Below are positions 1 to 7,881 of a stretch of DNA of 23,074 nt, one piece after another. The stretch is from JBCDAP01 sp038747915. GTDB taxonomy: Bacteria > Planctomycetota > Phycisphaerae > Phycisphaerales > UBA1924. The notes under the pieces were generated by a model that had not been told where the DNA came from, did not search any database, and saw nothing but the letters and a program-made list of their open reading frames with translations. The stretch lies in NCBI GenBank assembly GCA_038747915.1, contig JBCDJJ010000060.1, positions 1 through 23,074 of the forward strand, read 5' to 3'. The position numbers and the translations under genes were made by a program. Each line of letters begins with the position of its first letter. Position 1 is the stretch's first letter.

Positions 1-1223
1 TGGACGAGCTGATCGAGCGAAGCTGCCAGCTCGCCTCGATCATGTTCGAAGATCTCAATCAACAGAAGAAGCTGTGTACCCGCGATGTCGGTAGTTGATC
101 TGTCGCAGAATCGGATGCAAGCGAGTGCCGAGGGAATGTACAACTCGAAGAACAATCCCGAAAACAGTGGCAAGCCCTCGCGAAGCTCCGCCTTAAATTC
201 CTCCGCTTCTTGCCCGTGCAGACCATCGAAAGCGAGTTCGCTCACCCTCTCAAAGATACGATCGATTGCTGAGTTGGCCTTCTTCTGATTCACCATGAAG
301 CGGAAGGCTCGGCGTGTATCGGCATCCCACTCATCGGATTCGAAAAGCAACCGATCTTGAAGATCGTTCCGCGCGACAAGGCGCTCACCCTCAAGTATGC
401 GAAGTCGGTCCGGTTCGCTGATCGAGCCGAGCCATTCGCGGAGACGAGTAATCTCGTGAGAGGGCAGATTCCCATCGATAGCTGTACGACGTATCGATTC
501 GAGAATGTCGCTTCGACATCCAAGGGCAACGATGCCGTGCTTGATACCAGGACAACTTCCGACCATCTCCGCCAACTGAAACGCAGTCCCCAAGTGCTCG
601 AACATACGATCCGGGTTACCTTCAATCGCTTGTTGATACGCTCGTCCAGATTCGTGCCGTACAAGTCTGCGCACCTCACTGAGTACGGAGCGGGGCCGAT
701 CTCTCAAGCTCAACGGACGGAAACTCGATGTGCTCACATCGAGGTACATATCCGGGTTGTTCGCAATCTCACGGACGTGCCGAGAGATCAACTGTTCATC
801 GAGCAGTTCAAGATACCGCTGAACGGAATGGTTCTCCGCGCCATCAAGCGTGAACGAGAACGGGTAGCCGCCATCGAGCCCGTATCGGCGTAGGTGATCC
901 ACCTCCGCATCCGAATGGACCGTGGACTTGGCCTCTGCCTGAATCTGCTCGATTCGATCTACGATTGCAAAGACAGACTCACGCACATCTCGACCGAACT
1001 CGCCCTGGCCAACGCCACGCTCGGCTCGAGACATTTCGTTGAGTTGGCTGATGTAATCAATCTCCAGCAACGGCTTGTGCAACAGGTAGCGTAAGCCCCC
1101 CAGTACGGCCACGATCAAGAAGATCGATGCGATACCGGTGGGGACGTACAGCAGCACCCACATGTAGATCTGTCTCCGCCACTTCGGCGGTGTTGCCCTA
1201 AACTTCCCCATCATCCCTCTCAT
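1..1223 (-). CDS. Membrane-anchored protein of unknown function (3' end cut by window edge)
   Basis: The reading frame is open from the ATG at 1223 to the window edge, at least 407 codons, with no stop; I translated it end to end. It starts MRGMMGKFRATPPKW, followed by one strong membrane segment at about residues 20-43 (WVLLYVPTGIASIFLIVAVL). The rest is soluble, mostly helical and charged, including VFAIVDRIEQIQAEAK and IFERVSELAFDGL. This suggests a single-pass protein with a short basic cytoplasmic N-terminus and a large outer domain. The ATG at 1223 overlaps the TGA of the upstream dehydrogenase gene as ATGA, implying translational coupling; an in-frame ATG at 1214, with GGAGGG about 9 nt before it, is the alternative start. 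I recognise no family and no catalytic motif. The antisense frames over this stretch are shadows. Confidence 0.8.
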   Translation of the reverse strand, partial: MRGMMGKFRATPPKWRRQIYMWVLLYVPTGIASIFLIVAVLGGLRYLLHKPLLEIDYISQLNEMSRAERGVGQGEFGRDVRESVFAIVDRIEQIQAEAKSTVHSDAEVDHLRRYGLDGGYPFSFTLDGAENHSVQRYLELLDEQLISRHVREIANNPDMYLDVSTSSFRPLSLRDRPRSVLSEVRRLVRHESGRAYQQAIEGNPDRMFEHLGTAFQLAEMVGSCPGIKHGIVALGCRSDILESIRRTAIDGNLPSHEITRLREWLGSISEPDRLRILEGERLVARNDLQDRLLFESDEWDADTRRAFRFMVNQKKANSAIDRIFERVSELAFDGLHGQEAEEFKAELREGLPLFSGLFFELYIPSALACIRFCDRSTTDIAGTQLLLLIEIFEHDRGELAASLDQLV

Positions 1224-2086
1224 CCCTCCGAATAGTCGTACACCCCTTTCCCCGTCTTGTTCCCGAGCCGACCCGCTGTCACGTACTGCCGCAGCAGCGG
1301 GCACGGTCGGTACCGGTCGGCGTTCAGCCCGTCGGCCAGCACCTCCATGATGTTCGCGCACGTGTCGAGCCCGATGAAGTCCGCCAACCGCAGCGGGCCC
1401 ATCGGGAAGTTGCACCCGAGCTTCATGATCCCGTCGATCGCCTCCGGCTCCGCCACACCCTCCATCAGCGTGTAGAACGCCTCGTTGATCATCGGCATCA
1501 GCACGCGGTTGCTCACGAACCCCGCCCGGTCGTTCGCGACGAGCGGCGTCTTGCCCATCCGCTCGGCGAGCGCCGCGGTGCGCTGGGCGACGGCGTCCGG
1601 CGTCTCGAGACCCTTGATGATCTCGACCAGCCCCATCACCGGCACCGGGTAGAAAAAGTGCATGCCGACCACGCGGGACGCCGAACCCGGCACGCCCGCC
1701 GCCAGCTGCGTGATCGAGATGCTCGACGTGTTGCTCGCCAGCACCACCTCCTCATCGGGCAGCGCCTCAGCGAGCTTCGAGAACACCTCGGCTTTCACCG
1801 AAGCGTCCTCGACCACCGCCTCGACCGCCCAATCGACGCCCGCGAGCCCGCCGAAGTCGCTCACGTAGCTCAGGCGCCCGAGCGCGGCCTCCATATCGGC
1901 CTGCTCCATCCGGCCCTTCTCAACGGCGCGGGCGAGCAGCTTCTCGTGTGTCGCCCTGCACCGCGCGAGCTGATCGGGCGAGGTATCGAACACCCGCGCC
2001 TCGATGCCCGCCTGGGCCGCGATCTGCGCGATACCACCGCCCATCTGTCCACCACCAACAACACCGATCGTGCGCACATCGCTCAT
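1220..2086 (-). CDS. hbd: 3-hydroxybutyryl-CoA dehydrogenase family protein
   Basis: This soluble cytoplasmic enzyme of 288 residues should interconvert 3-hydroxyacyl-CoA and 3-oxoacyl-CoA with NAD(P), as in beta-oxidation or butanoate and polyhydroxybutyrate metabolism. The N-terminal Rossmann motif is GVVGGGQMGGG (residues 8-18). SNTSSISI and the catalytic-His motif GMHFFYPVP follow in mid-protein, and the C-terminal domain carries NRVLMPMINEAF and ADFIGLDT. The length matches stand-alone family members (about 280-290 residues). I chose the ATG at 2086 because GGAGG sits 5 nt upstream and the Rossmann strand begins right after it; the frame is open further upstream, but that translation looks non-coding. 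Its stop overlaps the start of the membrane protein downstream. Chain-length specificity cannot be read from the sequence, so the symbol is the family default. Confidence 0.93.
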   Translation of the reverse strand: MSDVRTIGVVGGGQMGGGIAQIAAQAGIEARVFDTSPDQLARCRATHEKLLARAVEKGRMEQADMEAALGRLSYVSDFGGLAGVDWAVEAVVEDASVKAEVFSKLAEALPDEEVVLASNTSSISITQLAAGVPGSASRVVGMHFFYPVPVMGLVEIIKGLETPDAVAQRTAALAERMGKTPLVANDRAGFVSNRVLMPMINEAFYTLMEGVAEPEAIDGIMKLGCNFPMGPLRLADFIGLDTCANIMEVLADGLNADRYRPCPLLRQYVTAGRLGNKTGKGVYDYSEG

Positions 2087-2291
2087 GGCCGCCTCCTCTT
2101 GCTGCGAGGCGACCACGGTACCGCAAGCACCCGATGCACGACGCCCGGGCGATTCCCACCGATCGAGCCCTACTCGTACTCGATGCAGAACGGTGACCCG
2201 TACCCATTCCACTCCTGCGACATCTAAGATCTTTTTTTTGCTGAATTGACATCATCCGAATGAAACTCCTGACCCGCGCACCATCAAAGAA

Positions 2292-2320
2292 CGCGGCCAC
2301 GCCGTTTCGGCGAGACCGCG
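2292..2320 (-). terminator. Candidate terminator hairpin after the PEP-CTERM-like gene
   Basis: On the minus strand a 5-bp outer stem (CGCGG/CCGCG) and a 5-bp inner stem (CGCCG/CGGCG) close on an AAA loop, separated by a 3-nt internal mismatch. The hairpin begins 46 nt after the TGA at 2366. The T run that follows is weak (TTCTTTGA), so intrinsic termination is plausible, not certain. The rest of the 279-nt gap up to 2365 holds an eight-base T run on the plus strand (2232-2239) and no recognisable gene. Confidence 0.45.
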
Positions 2321-2365
2321 CGATGGAAGAAGGATTGCCTCAGCGAAGAATCGATGTGCTCGGGC

Positions 2366-3043
2366 TCACCGGCGCCGGCGAGCCGCTGCGAGCAGGCCAA
2401 CCGCTGCGAGCCCACCGAAGCCCGGTGCCGGGATGAACGCGATGTTGTCCACACCGAAGCTGCCCGCGATCGCGTCGGGGCCGCGGGAGCCGATGGCCGC
2501 ATCGGCCCGGAACTGAAGGACGTTGGCGTTCGAGACCGCGTCCTCGAAGTTGTCGGTCCAGTTGCCGTTATCGATGATCTGGGTCCACTGCTCCTGGACG
2601 AGGTCCACCTCGAAACGTTGCCAGAACTCGTCGACATCCCACGAGCGGTTGGACACCCAGAAGTTCGCGTTTTGGCGGCCGATGCCGACGCGGATCACCG
2701 CATCGTCGAGCTCATCGGTGTCGATGAGCCAGAAGCTGATCGTGGAGACACCGGCGTCGCGGTAACTGCCCGTGTACTGCGGCTGATTGATGGCGCGCGT
2801 GGCGAGTTGGGCGCCGGCGCTCCCGGTGGAATCAACCTCCAGAAAACCGTTGTTCGCACCGCCGAATGACGGATCGGGGTTGTTGCCCGCGGGAGCCTGG
2901 GAGGTCACGGTGCCGCCGAGGCCGCCGCCGGAGCCGAAGCCGCCCGTACCGGTCGCGAAGGTCTCGACAAAGCCGTTGGTAATCACCGCGTGGGCGGAAC
3001 CAGAAGCAGCGACGATCGCAGCAATAGCCAGTGCTGTGCGCAT
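2366..3043 (-). CDS. Secreted protein with PEP-CTERM-like sorting tail
   Basis: The product is 225 residues. A Sec signal peptide is clear: MRTALAIAAIVAASGSAHA with likely cleavage after the AHA at residue 19. A Gly/Ser-rich stretch follows (about 27-60), then a beta-rich body with many aromatic and acidic residues (STISFWLIDTDELDD, FWVSNRSWDVDEFWQRFEV). The tail, IPAPGFGGLAAVGLLAAARRRR, has the layout of PEP-CTERM sorting domains: a proline turn, a hydrophobic helix and a basic end. Such tails are known to be recognised by an exosortase-type transpeptidase, and surface or matrix delivery is the usual inference. The body resembles no enzyme I can name; a lectin or carbohydrate-binding-like fold is only a guess. 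It is flanked by 150-nt and 279-nt gaps, so it is probably transcribed alone. An AGAGGA lies upstream of the ATG. Confidence 0.85.
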   Translation of the reverse strand: MRTALAIAAIVAASGSAHAVITNGFVETFATGTGGFGSGGGLGGTVTSQAPAGNNPDPSFGGANNGFLEVDSTGSAGAQLATRAINQPQYTGSYRDAGVSTISFWLIDTDELDDAVIRVGIGRQNANFWVSNRSWDVDEFWQRFEVDLVQEQWTQIIDNGNWTDNFEDAVSNANVLQFRADAAIGSRGPDAIAGSFGVDNIAFIPAPGFGGLAAVGLLAAARRRR

Positions 3044-3088
3044 GGTCTCAATCCTCTCGAATGGAGTCGTTGGTCTAGAGCGTGGTCT

Positions 3089-3118
3089 CTCAGCGGTGTG
3101 TACCGCCTAAGGGCTGAG
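3089..3118. other. Nested inverted repeats between rsmG and the PEP-CTERM-like gene
   Basis: CTCAGC (3089-3094) is mirrored by GCTGAG (3113-3118). Inside, GCGGT (3093-3097) pairs with ACCGC (3102-3106) around a GTGT loop. The two stems share bases and so exclude each other in part. The site lies 46 nt before the start of the PEP-CTERM-like gene and 76 nt after the rsmG stop. It could be a leader hairpin, an operator or a T-less terminator; nothing in the sequence decides which. Confidence 0.3.
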
Positions 3119-3193
3119 GTGCGCCGCGCACGGACGCGTTGCACACGGATCACGACCTTTTCCCTCCGCCCTTCACCGCGGTCGGCCGAGCGA

Positions 3194-3946
3194 TCAGAGC
3201 GGGCTGCGTTTCGGCTCGCCGGGGCGGCGTGGGTACGCGCGCGGCGTCGGACGCGGTTTACTCAGCACGATCAGGCGACCGGTGGGGGTCGGCATCGTCG
3301 TTTCGTGGGTCACATGCAGCGCGTGCAGGGCCGCCCGCGCCTCGGCGAGTTCCTCGGACGCACGCTCGCCCTTGACCAGCGCCAGCACGCCCCCAACCCG
3401 GCACAGCGGTGCGCACAGCTCCGTAATCACACGCACCGGGCCAACCGCACGGGCCGTCACCGCATCGAACCGCTCGCGCAGCGCCGGATCGCGACCGGCA
3501 TCCTCGGCTCGCTCGCACACCACACCCGCGTTCGGTAACCCGAGCTGAGCGATCACCATCTCGAGAAACGCCGCCTTCTTCCCGGTGGCCTCGACCATGA
3601 TCACATCGACGCTAGGCACCGAGACGGCGATCGGGATGCCCGGCAACCCCCCGCCGGTGCCCACATCCGCGACCGTCGATCCGTCGGGAAGCTCGGCGAG
3701 CACCGCAAGGAGTGTCAGCGCATCGAAGATGTGCCGCGCCCACAGCTCCGCGGGGTCCTTCACGCCGGTCAGGTTCACACGCTCGGTGTTGGCGAGCAGC
3801 AGCGCGACATACCGCGCGAGCTGGGTGAGTTCGGCGTCGTCCAGCGCCAGGCCGAATCGCTCACAGAGCTCGAAGAACGCCGGTGGCGGGTCGATGGGAG
3901 CCGCGTCGGTGACGAACTCGATCTCACGTTTCCAGGTCTTGCCCAT
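3194..3946 (-). CDS. rsmG: 16S rRNA (guanine-N7)-methyltransferase RsmG
   Basis: RsmG (GidB) transfers a methyl group from SAM to N7 of a guanine in the 530 loop of 16S rRNA (G527 in E. coli numbering). Hallmarks are the motif before the SAM fold (RVNLTG, WARHIFDAL), the SAM-binding loop VADVGTGGGLPGIPIAV (about residues 92-108), VEATGKKAAFL, and the C-terminal YPRRPGEPKRSPL. From the ATG at 3946 the protein is 250 residues, longer than the E. coli enzyme (207), with most of the extra length at the N-terminus. No good ribosome binding site precedes this ATG. A GTG at 3979 would add 11 residues and cannot be excluded. A 151-nt gap separates it from rodA upstream, so co-transcription is uncertain. 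Confidence 0.92.
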   Translation of the reverse strand: MGKTWKREIEFVTDAAPIDPPPAFFELCERFGLALDDAELTQLARYVALLLANTERVNLTGVKDPAELWARHIFDALTLLAVLAELPDGSTVADVGTGGGLPGIPIAVSVPSVDVIMVEATGKKAAFLEMVIAQLGLPNAGVVCERAEDAGRDPALRERFDAVTARAVGPVRVITELCAPLCRVGGVLALVKGERASEELAEARAALHALHVTHETTMPTPTGRLIVLSKPRPTPRAYPRRPGEPKRSPL

Positions 3947-4097
3947 CCGGGCAACGTACCGGCGAGCGGGTGAGCGCACCGCGTGCGAAGACGTGCTGTG
4001 GTCTGGAGGATGCCGCTCGACACGTTCATTGTCGTTACGTGGCCTTCGCCTCGCTCAGACCACGGCACCGAGGACAAAGTGGGTTCCGAGCCAGCCG

Positions 4098-5393
4098 CTA
4101 GCGACCAAACTCGAAGCTCTCCCGCCAGAGCTTGCTGGGCCGGCGGAGAGCGACGCTCATCACAAGACCGACCATGAGCCAGGCCATCAGCAGACTCGAC
4201 CCGCCGTAGCTCACGAAGGGCAGCGTCATACCGGTGATGGGCAAAAGCCCGATGGTCATCCCGATATTGATCGACATCTGCGTGAAGACGAACGCGGCGA
4301 ACCCAACGACCATAATCCGCCCGAACGCGTCCTTGCACCGACCCGCGGTCCACAACGCACCGGCGATCCACAGCCCGTACAGCGTGAGCACACCCACACC
4401 GCCGGCCACGCCGAATCGGTTCGCGATCACGGCGTACACCATGTCGTTGTGCCGCTCGGGGAGACTCGAAAAATGCACGAGCGCCCGGGCACGCTCTTCA
4501 TCGTGCCCCGCGACGCCTCCCGCACCCACGAGCATGCGCGCCTGGCGGCCTTGAAAGCCGCGACCATCGACGAAACGCTCGTCGCCGCGGTACACATCGA
4601 GCATCGCCTGGATCCGCTCCACCTGGTGCGGGCGGAGCAGCGGGTACTGGTCCGCCTGCGCGAGCAACAGGCTCGTGCCCGCGACGCTCGCAGCAAACAC
4701 CACGCCGATCGCGCAGGTCGTGAGCAGGTGCGCGAGCTTCGCTCCGGCAGCAACCAGCATGGCCACCAGCGCGGGCATGAACAGCACCGCGGTCCCGAGG
4801 TCGGGCTCGACAAGGATCAACCCCATCGGGACCACCGCCATCAACGCTGGGGCCATGAGGCCGAGCCATGTCCGCTGCGTGGAGCGGAAGCGGAGCCACG
4901 CACCGACGAGCAGCACGAACACGACCTTCGCAAGTTCCGAGGGCTGAAAGTCGGCCACGCCAAGATTGATCCACCGCCGTGCGCCGTTCACCGGACGCAC
5001 GATCGACTCGGGGATGAAGGGGATCAGCACGAACACCAGCAGCCCGAGCGTGCCGATCGCGAGCCAGTGGACATGACGCGACAGCCGGCGGTAATCAAAG
5101 ATCGCCGCCACACTCGCCACACCGACGCCGAGCGCCAGAAACGTCGCCTGACGCACCGCGAGCGGCGTCAGCCCGGATCCCGACAGCCCGGACGCGAGCG
5201 AGATGCCGGTCAGCCCGACGCCTACGAGACCGAGCGACGCCGCCACCGTGATCCAGGCCGGATTAAGCAGCGCGATGCGGCCCGTGGTCTTGGCGCCGGC
5301 CCGGGAACGCGCACCCTGATCCGTGTCCGCACGGCGCGCGTAGCCCGGCAGCGCCGCGGTGTCGCCGACCACCTCGCCCGGCGGCGGCCTCAC
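4098..5393 (-). CDS. rodA: SEDS peptidoglycan polymerase RodA
   Basis: This polytopic membrane protein (431 residues) polymerises glycan strands from lipid II during cell elongation, working with PBP2. It has about ten hydrophobic segments after a cytoplasmic N-terminal tail of some 45 residues. SEDS signatures are GARRWINLG and FQPSELAKV (about 137-157), EPDLGTAVLF (196-205), GRGFQGRQARMLVGAGG, LPERHNDMVYAV (311-322, with Asp317 at the place of the essential SEDS aspartate) and LPFVSYGGSSLL (391-402). The pairing with the PBP2 gene upstream favours RodA over FtsW. It starts at GTG 5393, which overlaps the PBP2 stop as GTGA, with GAGGGG 5 nt upstream. After Asp317 the usual acidic residues of the family (AEE in E. 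coli RodA) read ANR here. Confidence 0.95.
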   Translation of the reverse strand: MRPPPGEVVGDTAALPGYARRADTDQGARSRAGAKTTGRIALLNPAWITVAASLGLVGVGLTGISLASGLSGSGLTPLAVRQATFLALGVGVASVAAIFDYRRLSRHVHWLAIGTLGLLVFVLIPFIPESIVRPVNGARRWINLGVADFQPSELAKVVFVLLVGAWLRFRSTQRTWLGLMAPALMAVVPMGLILVEPDLGTAVLFMPALVAMLVAAGAKLAHLLTTCAIGVVFAASVAGTSLLLAQADQYPLLRPHQVERIQAMLDVYRGDERFVDGRGFQGRQARMLVGAGGVAGHDEERARALVHFSSLPERHNDMVYAVIANRFGVAGGVGVLTLYGLWIAGALWTAGRCKDAFGRIMVVGFAAFVFTQMSINIGMTIGLLPITGMTLPFVSYGGSSLLMAWLMVGLVMSVALRRPSKLWRESFEFGR

Positions 5394-7573
5394 AGGTACC
5401 CCTCACCAACCAGTGCACCGATGATCTGGTTGACGATCGGTGCGCTCACCCGCGTCCCGCTGCCCGCGTGCTCCATAACCACCGAGATGGCGTACCGCGG
5501 CCGCCCACCCTCGGGCCCAACGAGCGCGTTGAACCACGCGTGCGTCCCGGTGATCCGCACGGGCTCGCCGTCGCCGGTCGCGAGCGTGCGCGGCGCGGCC
5601 TCGGCGGTGCCCGACTTGCCCCAGACCCGCACACCGGGCACGTTGAAGATCGGCTCGGGCCGGCCATCTCGGTACGGGATGGCACGCGCGGTGCCGTGCT
5701 GCCAGTGGATGACCATGTCCAGCCCGTCGAGCGCCATCTCCACCGCATGATGGTCGAGCTGCAGATCCTCACCGCGCACCGTCTGGTCTGCGAGCAGACG
5801 CGGCCACACCCGGACGCCGCGCCGGGCGATCGTGGCGTAGGCATCGGCCGCATGCACCGGCGTCCACGCGATCGGCCCTTGACCAATCCCAACGAGGATC
5901 GCCTCGCCGAGCTCGAGCGCGTCGGGGCCAACGACACCGGGGAAGGACGCCAGGCCGAGTTCAGCGGTCGCGGGCTGCTCACCGCCAACCCCGAAGCGAG
6001 CGAGCCAGTCCACGATGCGATCCGGGCCGAGCGCACGCCCAAGCGTGTAGAAGAAAATGTTCGACGAGCGGGCGATCGCCTCGTCGCCGCGCAGCGGGCC
6101 GCCGAGCAGGCCGGAGTGCGTGAGCCCGAACCGGCGGAAGTACCAGTCACGAAAGATGTCGGGGCGGTTGGGCAGGAGGTGACCGTCGTCTCGGATGCGG
6201 TGGTGCGCCGCATGCACGCCGGCACCGACCGCGGCGTTCAGAATCACAGGCTTGATCACCGAACCGGGCGGGTACGGCGACTGGATGGCTCGGTTGACCC
6301 CCGCCTGAGGGCCGCCGGCGGCGAAGAGCGACTCGCTGTCGGTCTGCAGCTGCTCGCGAGAGAAACTCGGCGTGCTCACGAGCGCGAGAACCTCTCCGGT
6401 TTCGATATCGAGCACCGCGGCGGCGCCGGCGAGCGGGTCGCCCTCGGCACGCTCACCGCCGTGCCAGGGCTGTGCAAGACCCAGGCCAAGCTCGGGGCTC
6501 ATCGCGGCGCGAACGCGGGCCTGGAGCATGATGTCGATGGTCACACGAACGTCTTCACCCGGCACGCTCTGGAGCGAGTATTCATCGCCGGTGTCCCGGC
6601 GCGTCTCGACGAGCCCGCGGGAGCCGCGGAGCCGCTCTTCCAGCACCGCCTCGAACCCGCTCGAACCCACGAGGTCTCCCGGGCGGAACGCGCGGCGCCG
6701 ATCGCGATCGGTGCGCTCCCGCCACCCGTCGACATCTTCACGCGTGTGCGCGCGCAGCCACCCGACGATGTGCGTGTCCACACCCTCCAGGGTGATCGAC
6801 ATCGCCCCTTCACCGAGCTCCCGAAGCGGGCCGGGGAGCGTGTCGCGCTCGACCGCAACGGTGATCGTCTCGTAGGGGTACTCGCGCACGCCGCTCGGCT
6901 CGATGTCGAGCCCGTCGTACCGTTCAGCGAGCCGCGCGACCGCGCGACGCTGCTCGGCGGTCAGGCCGCGTGCGATGACGTGCGGCTGACGCATCTCCTC
7001 GATCGGGCGCGCGACGTCGGCGAGCTCGAGGTCGACGGTGGTGCTCCGCTCGCGGTTGAGTTCGGCGCGGCGGTTCTCGTACCAGACATCCCAGAGGGTG
7101 CCGGCGCGACGCTGGACCGTGCGCACGATCTCGACCCCGCGGTTCCGAAGCACCTCCGCGTCGGTGCCCAAGGCGCTCGCGAGCGTGGTCCACAGTGCCG
7201 CGGTCTCGGCCTCGAAGGCGGGCAGCTCGGCCTCGATCCATCGCTCCCGCTGACGCCGCCCCACCGCCGACCAGTCCGACCGGTGCCGCTCGCGCGCCGC
7301 CCGAGCGGCACGCGAGTAGTCGGCCTCACCCGTGAGCACGCGGTAGTCCACCAGCACATCCCACGCGGCTCGGTCGCGGGCCAGCACCCGGCCCTTGCGG
7401 TCGAGGATCGAGCCCCGCACGGTTGGCGTGAACCGCTCATGGACGAGCCGTCGCTCAGCGGCATCGAGCGCCTCGGCCCCCTGGGCAATCCCAAGACGCG
7501 CAGCCTGGGCCGCAAGCAGGCCGAAGCCCGCGAACGCGACGGCGGCCAGCAGAATCAGCCGGCGGTGAAACAT
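5390..7573 (-). CDS. mrdA: Penicillin-binding protein 2 (class B transpeptidase, elongasome)
   Basis: This protein cross-links peptidoglycan stem peptides during elongation, anchored in the inner membrane next to RodA. From the ATG at 7573 it has 727 residues. One N-terminal membrane helix (about 5-25) is followed by GSILDRKGRVLARD (54-67), typical of class B PBP pedestals. The three penicillin-binding motifs are SVIK (438-441, catalytic Ser438), SSN (503-505) and KSGT (653-656). E. coli PBP2 is near 630 residues; the extra length falls mainly in an Arg/Glu-rich helical part of the pedestal (about 85-300). The frame is open to 7873, but the upstream part reads through the palindromic repeat and is not coding. 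An ATG at 7639 is possible but lacks the immediate membrane helix. No mreBCD gene is in view. Confidence 0.95.
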   Translation of the reverse strand: MFHRRLILLAAVAFAGFGLLAAQAARLGIAQGAEALDAAERRLVHERFTPTVRGSILDRKGRVLARDRAAWDVLVDYRVLTGEADYSRAARAARERHRSDWSAVGRRQRERWIEAELPAFEAETAALWTTLASALGTDAEVLRNRGVEIVRTVQRRAGTLWDVWYENRRAELNRERSTTVDLELADVARPIEEMRQPHVIARGLTAEQRRAVARLAERYDGLDIEPSGVREYPYETITVAVERDTLPGPLRELGEGAMSITLEGVDTHIVGWLRAHTREDVDGWRERTDRDRRRAFRPGDLVGSSGFEAVLEERLRGSRGLVETRRDTGDEYSLQSVPGEDVRVTIDIMLQARVRAAMSPELGLGLAQPWHGGERAEGDPLAGAAAVLDIETGEVLALVSTPSFSREQLQTDSESLFAAGGPQAGVNRAIQSPYPPGSVIKPVILNAAVGAGVHAAHHRIRDDGHLLPNRPDIFRDWYFRRFGLTHSGLLGGPLRGDEAIARSSNIFFYTLGRALGPDRIVDWLARFGVGGEQPATAELGLASFPGVVGPDALELGEAILVGIGQGPIAWTPVHAADAYATIARRGVRVWPRLLADQTVRGEDLQLDHHAVEMALDGLDMVIHWQHGTARAIPYRDGRPEPIFNVPGVRVWGKSGTAEAAPRTLATGDGEPVRITGTHAWFNALVGPEGGRPRYAISVVMEHAGSGTRVSAPIVNQIIGALVGEGYL

Positions 7574-7752
7574 GCTCGGAACAGCCTCTCGCAGCACCAG
7601 AGCATTATCGGGCGGATGACCAGAACTGTTGACCCCCATATCGGCGAGGGGGTCGCTTCGGCCGTCGGTCACCGCGAGAGCGACACCCCGCACCGGAATC
7701 GATCGAAAAATACCCTCGCACCACCACCCGCGGACCTGCGGGACCTCAACCC
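7574..7752. other. PBP2 gene leader region with a short hairpin
   Basis: This non-coding stretch lies between the PBP2 start and the double-hairpin repeat. CCCGC (7727-7731) and GCGGG (7738-7742) form a 5-bp stem around GGACCT. On the minus strand this is followed 14 nt later by TATTTTT, too far for a standard terminator. I see no convincing -35/-10 pair, though a PBP2-RodA promoter must lie here or further upstream. Confidence 0.3.
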
Positions 7753-7871
7753 GTGTGCCCGGGCGATCACACCCGGTGGTGGGAGCGTCTCGCTCCCACG
7801 AACTCTCGCCGACTGAGCCCCGGCACCCGGCCGTGGGAGCGTCTCGCTCCCACCACCGCACCCGGGCACAC
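7753..7871. repeat. Double-hairpin repeat element, copy 1
   Basis: Two near-identical palindromes lie 54 nt apart, start to start. In each, GTGGGAGCG is mirrored by CGCTCCCAC around a TCT loop (7779-7799 and 7833-7853). The 33-nt spacer begins GAAC and ends ACCCGGCC. An outer inverted repeat frames the unit: GTGTGCCCGGG (7753-7763) against CCCGGGCACAC (7861-7871), and GGTGGTGGGAGCG (7775-7787) against CGCTCCCACCACC (7845-7857). The whole 119-bp unit can therefore fold either as two small hairpins or as one long stem. It begins 10 nt after the stop of the kinase gene, where it could end transcription or protect the mRNA 3' end, as REP-type elements do. Copy 2 is at the right edge of the window. 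Confidence 0.9.
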
Positions 7872-7881
7872 ACGAGAGGTG

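Noticed and set aside
290..679. 129-codon minus-strand frame
   Set aside because: It lies in a different frame inside the longer membrane-protein frame (1-1223), which is open for more than 400 codons and has a membrane helix and a coupled start.
2232..2239. Eight-T run as an intrinsic terminator on the plus strand
   Set aside because: No plus-strand gene ends before it, and no GC-rich stem precedes it.
3998..4063. 8-bp inverted repeat (GTGGTCTG / CAGACCAC) between rodA and rsmG as a terminator
   Set aside because: The arms are 50 nt apart with no T run on the minus-strand side, so it is too weak to call.
3585..5750. 721-codon open frame on the plus strand
   Set aside because: It lies antisense to rsmG, rodA and the end of the PBP2 gene. 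Its translation is rich in Arg, His, Pro and Gln with no domain, as expected for a shadow frame in high-GC DNA.
5468..7816. 782-codon open frame on the plus strand
   Set aside because: It is antisense to the PBP2 gene, which has all three penicillin-binding motifs; the plus-strand translation has no recognisable motif.
7779..7853. Possible CRISPR array
   Set aside because: There are only two palindromic units with one 33-nt spacer, the spacer ends are conserved between copies, and no cas gene is nearby.
7574..7873. 100-codon N-terminal extension of the PBP2 frame
   Set aside because: It reads through the double-hairpin repeat (giving the repeated peptide WERDAPT) and has no counterpart in PBP2 proteins. 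The membrane helix starts right after the ATG at 7573.
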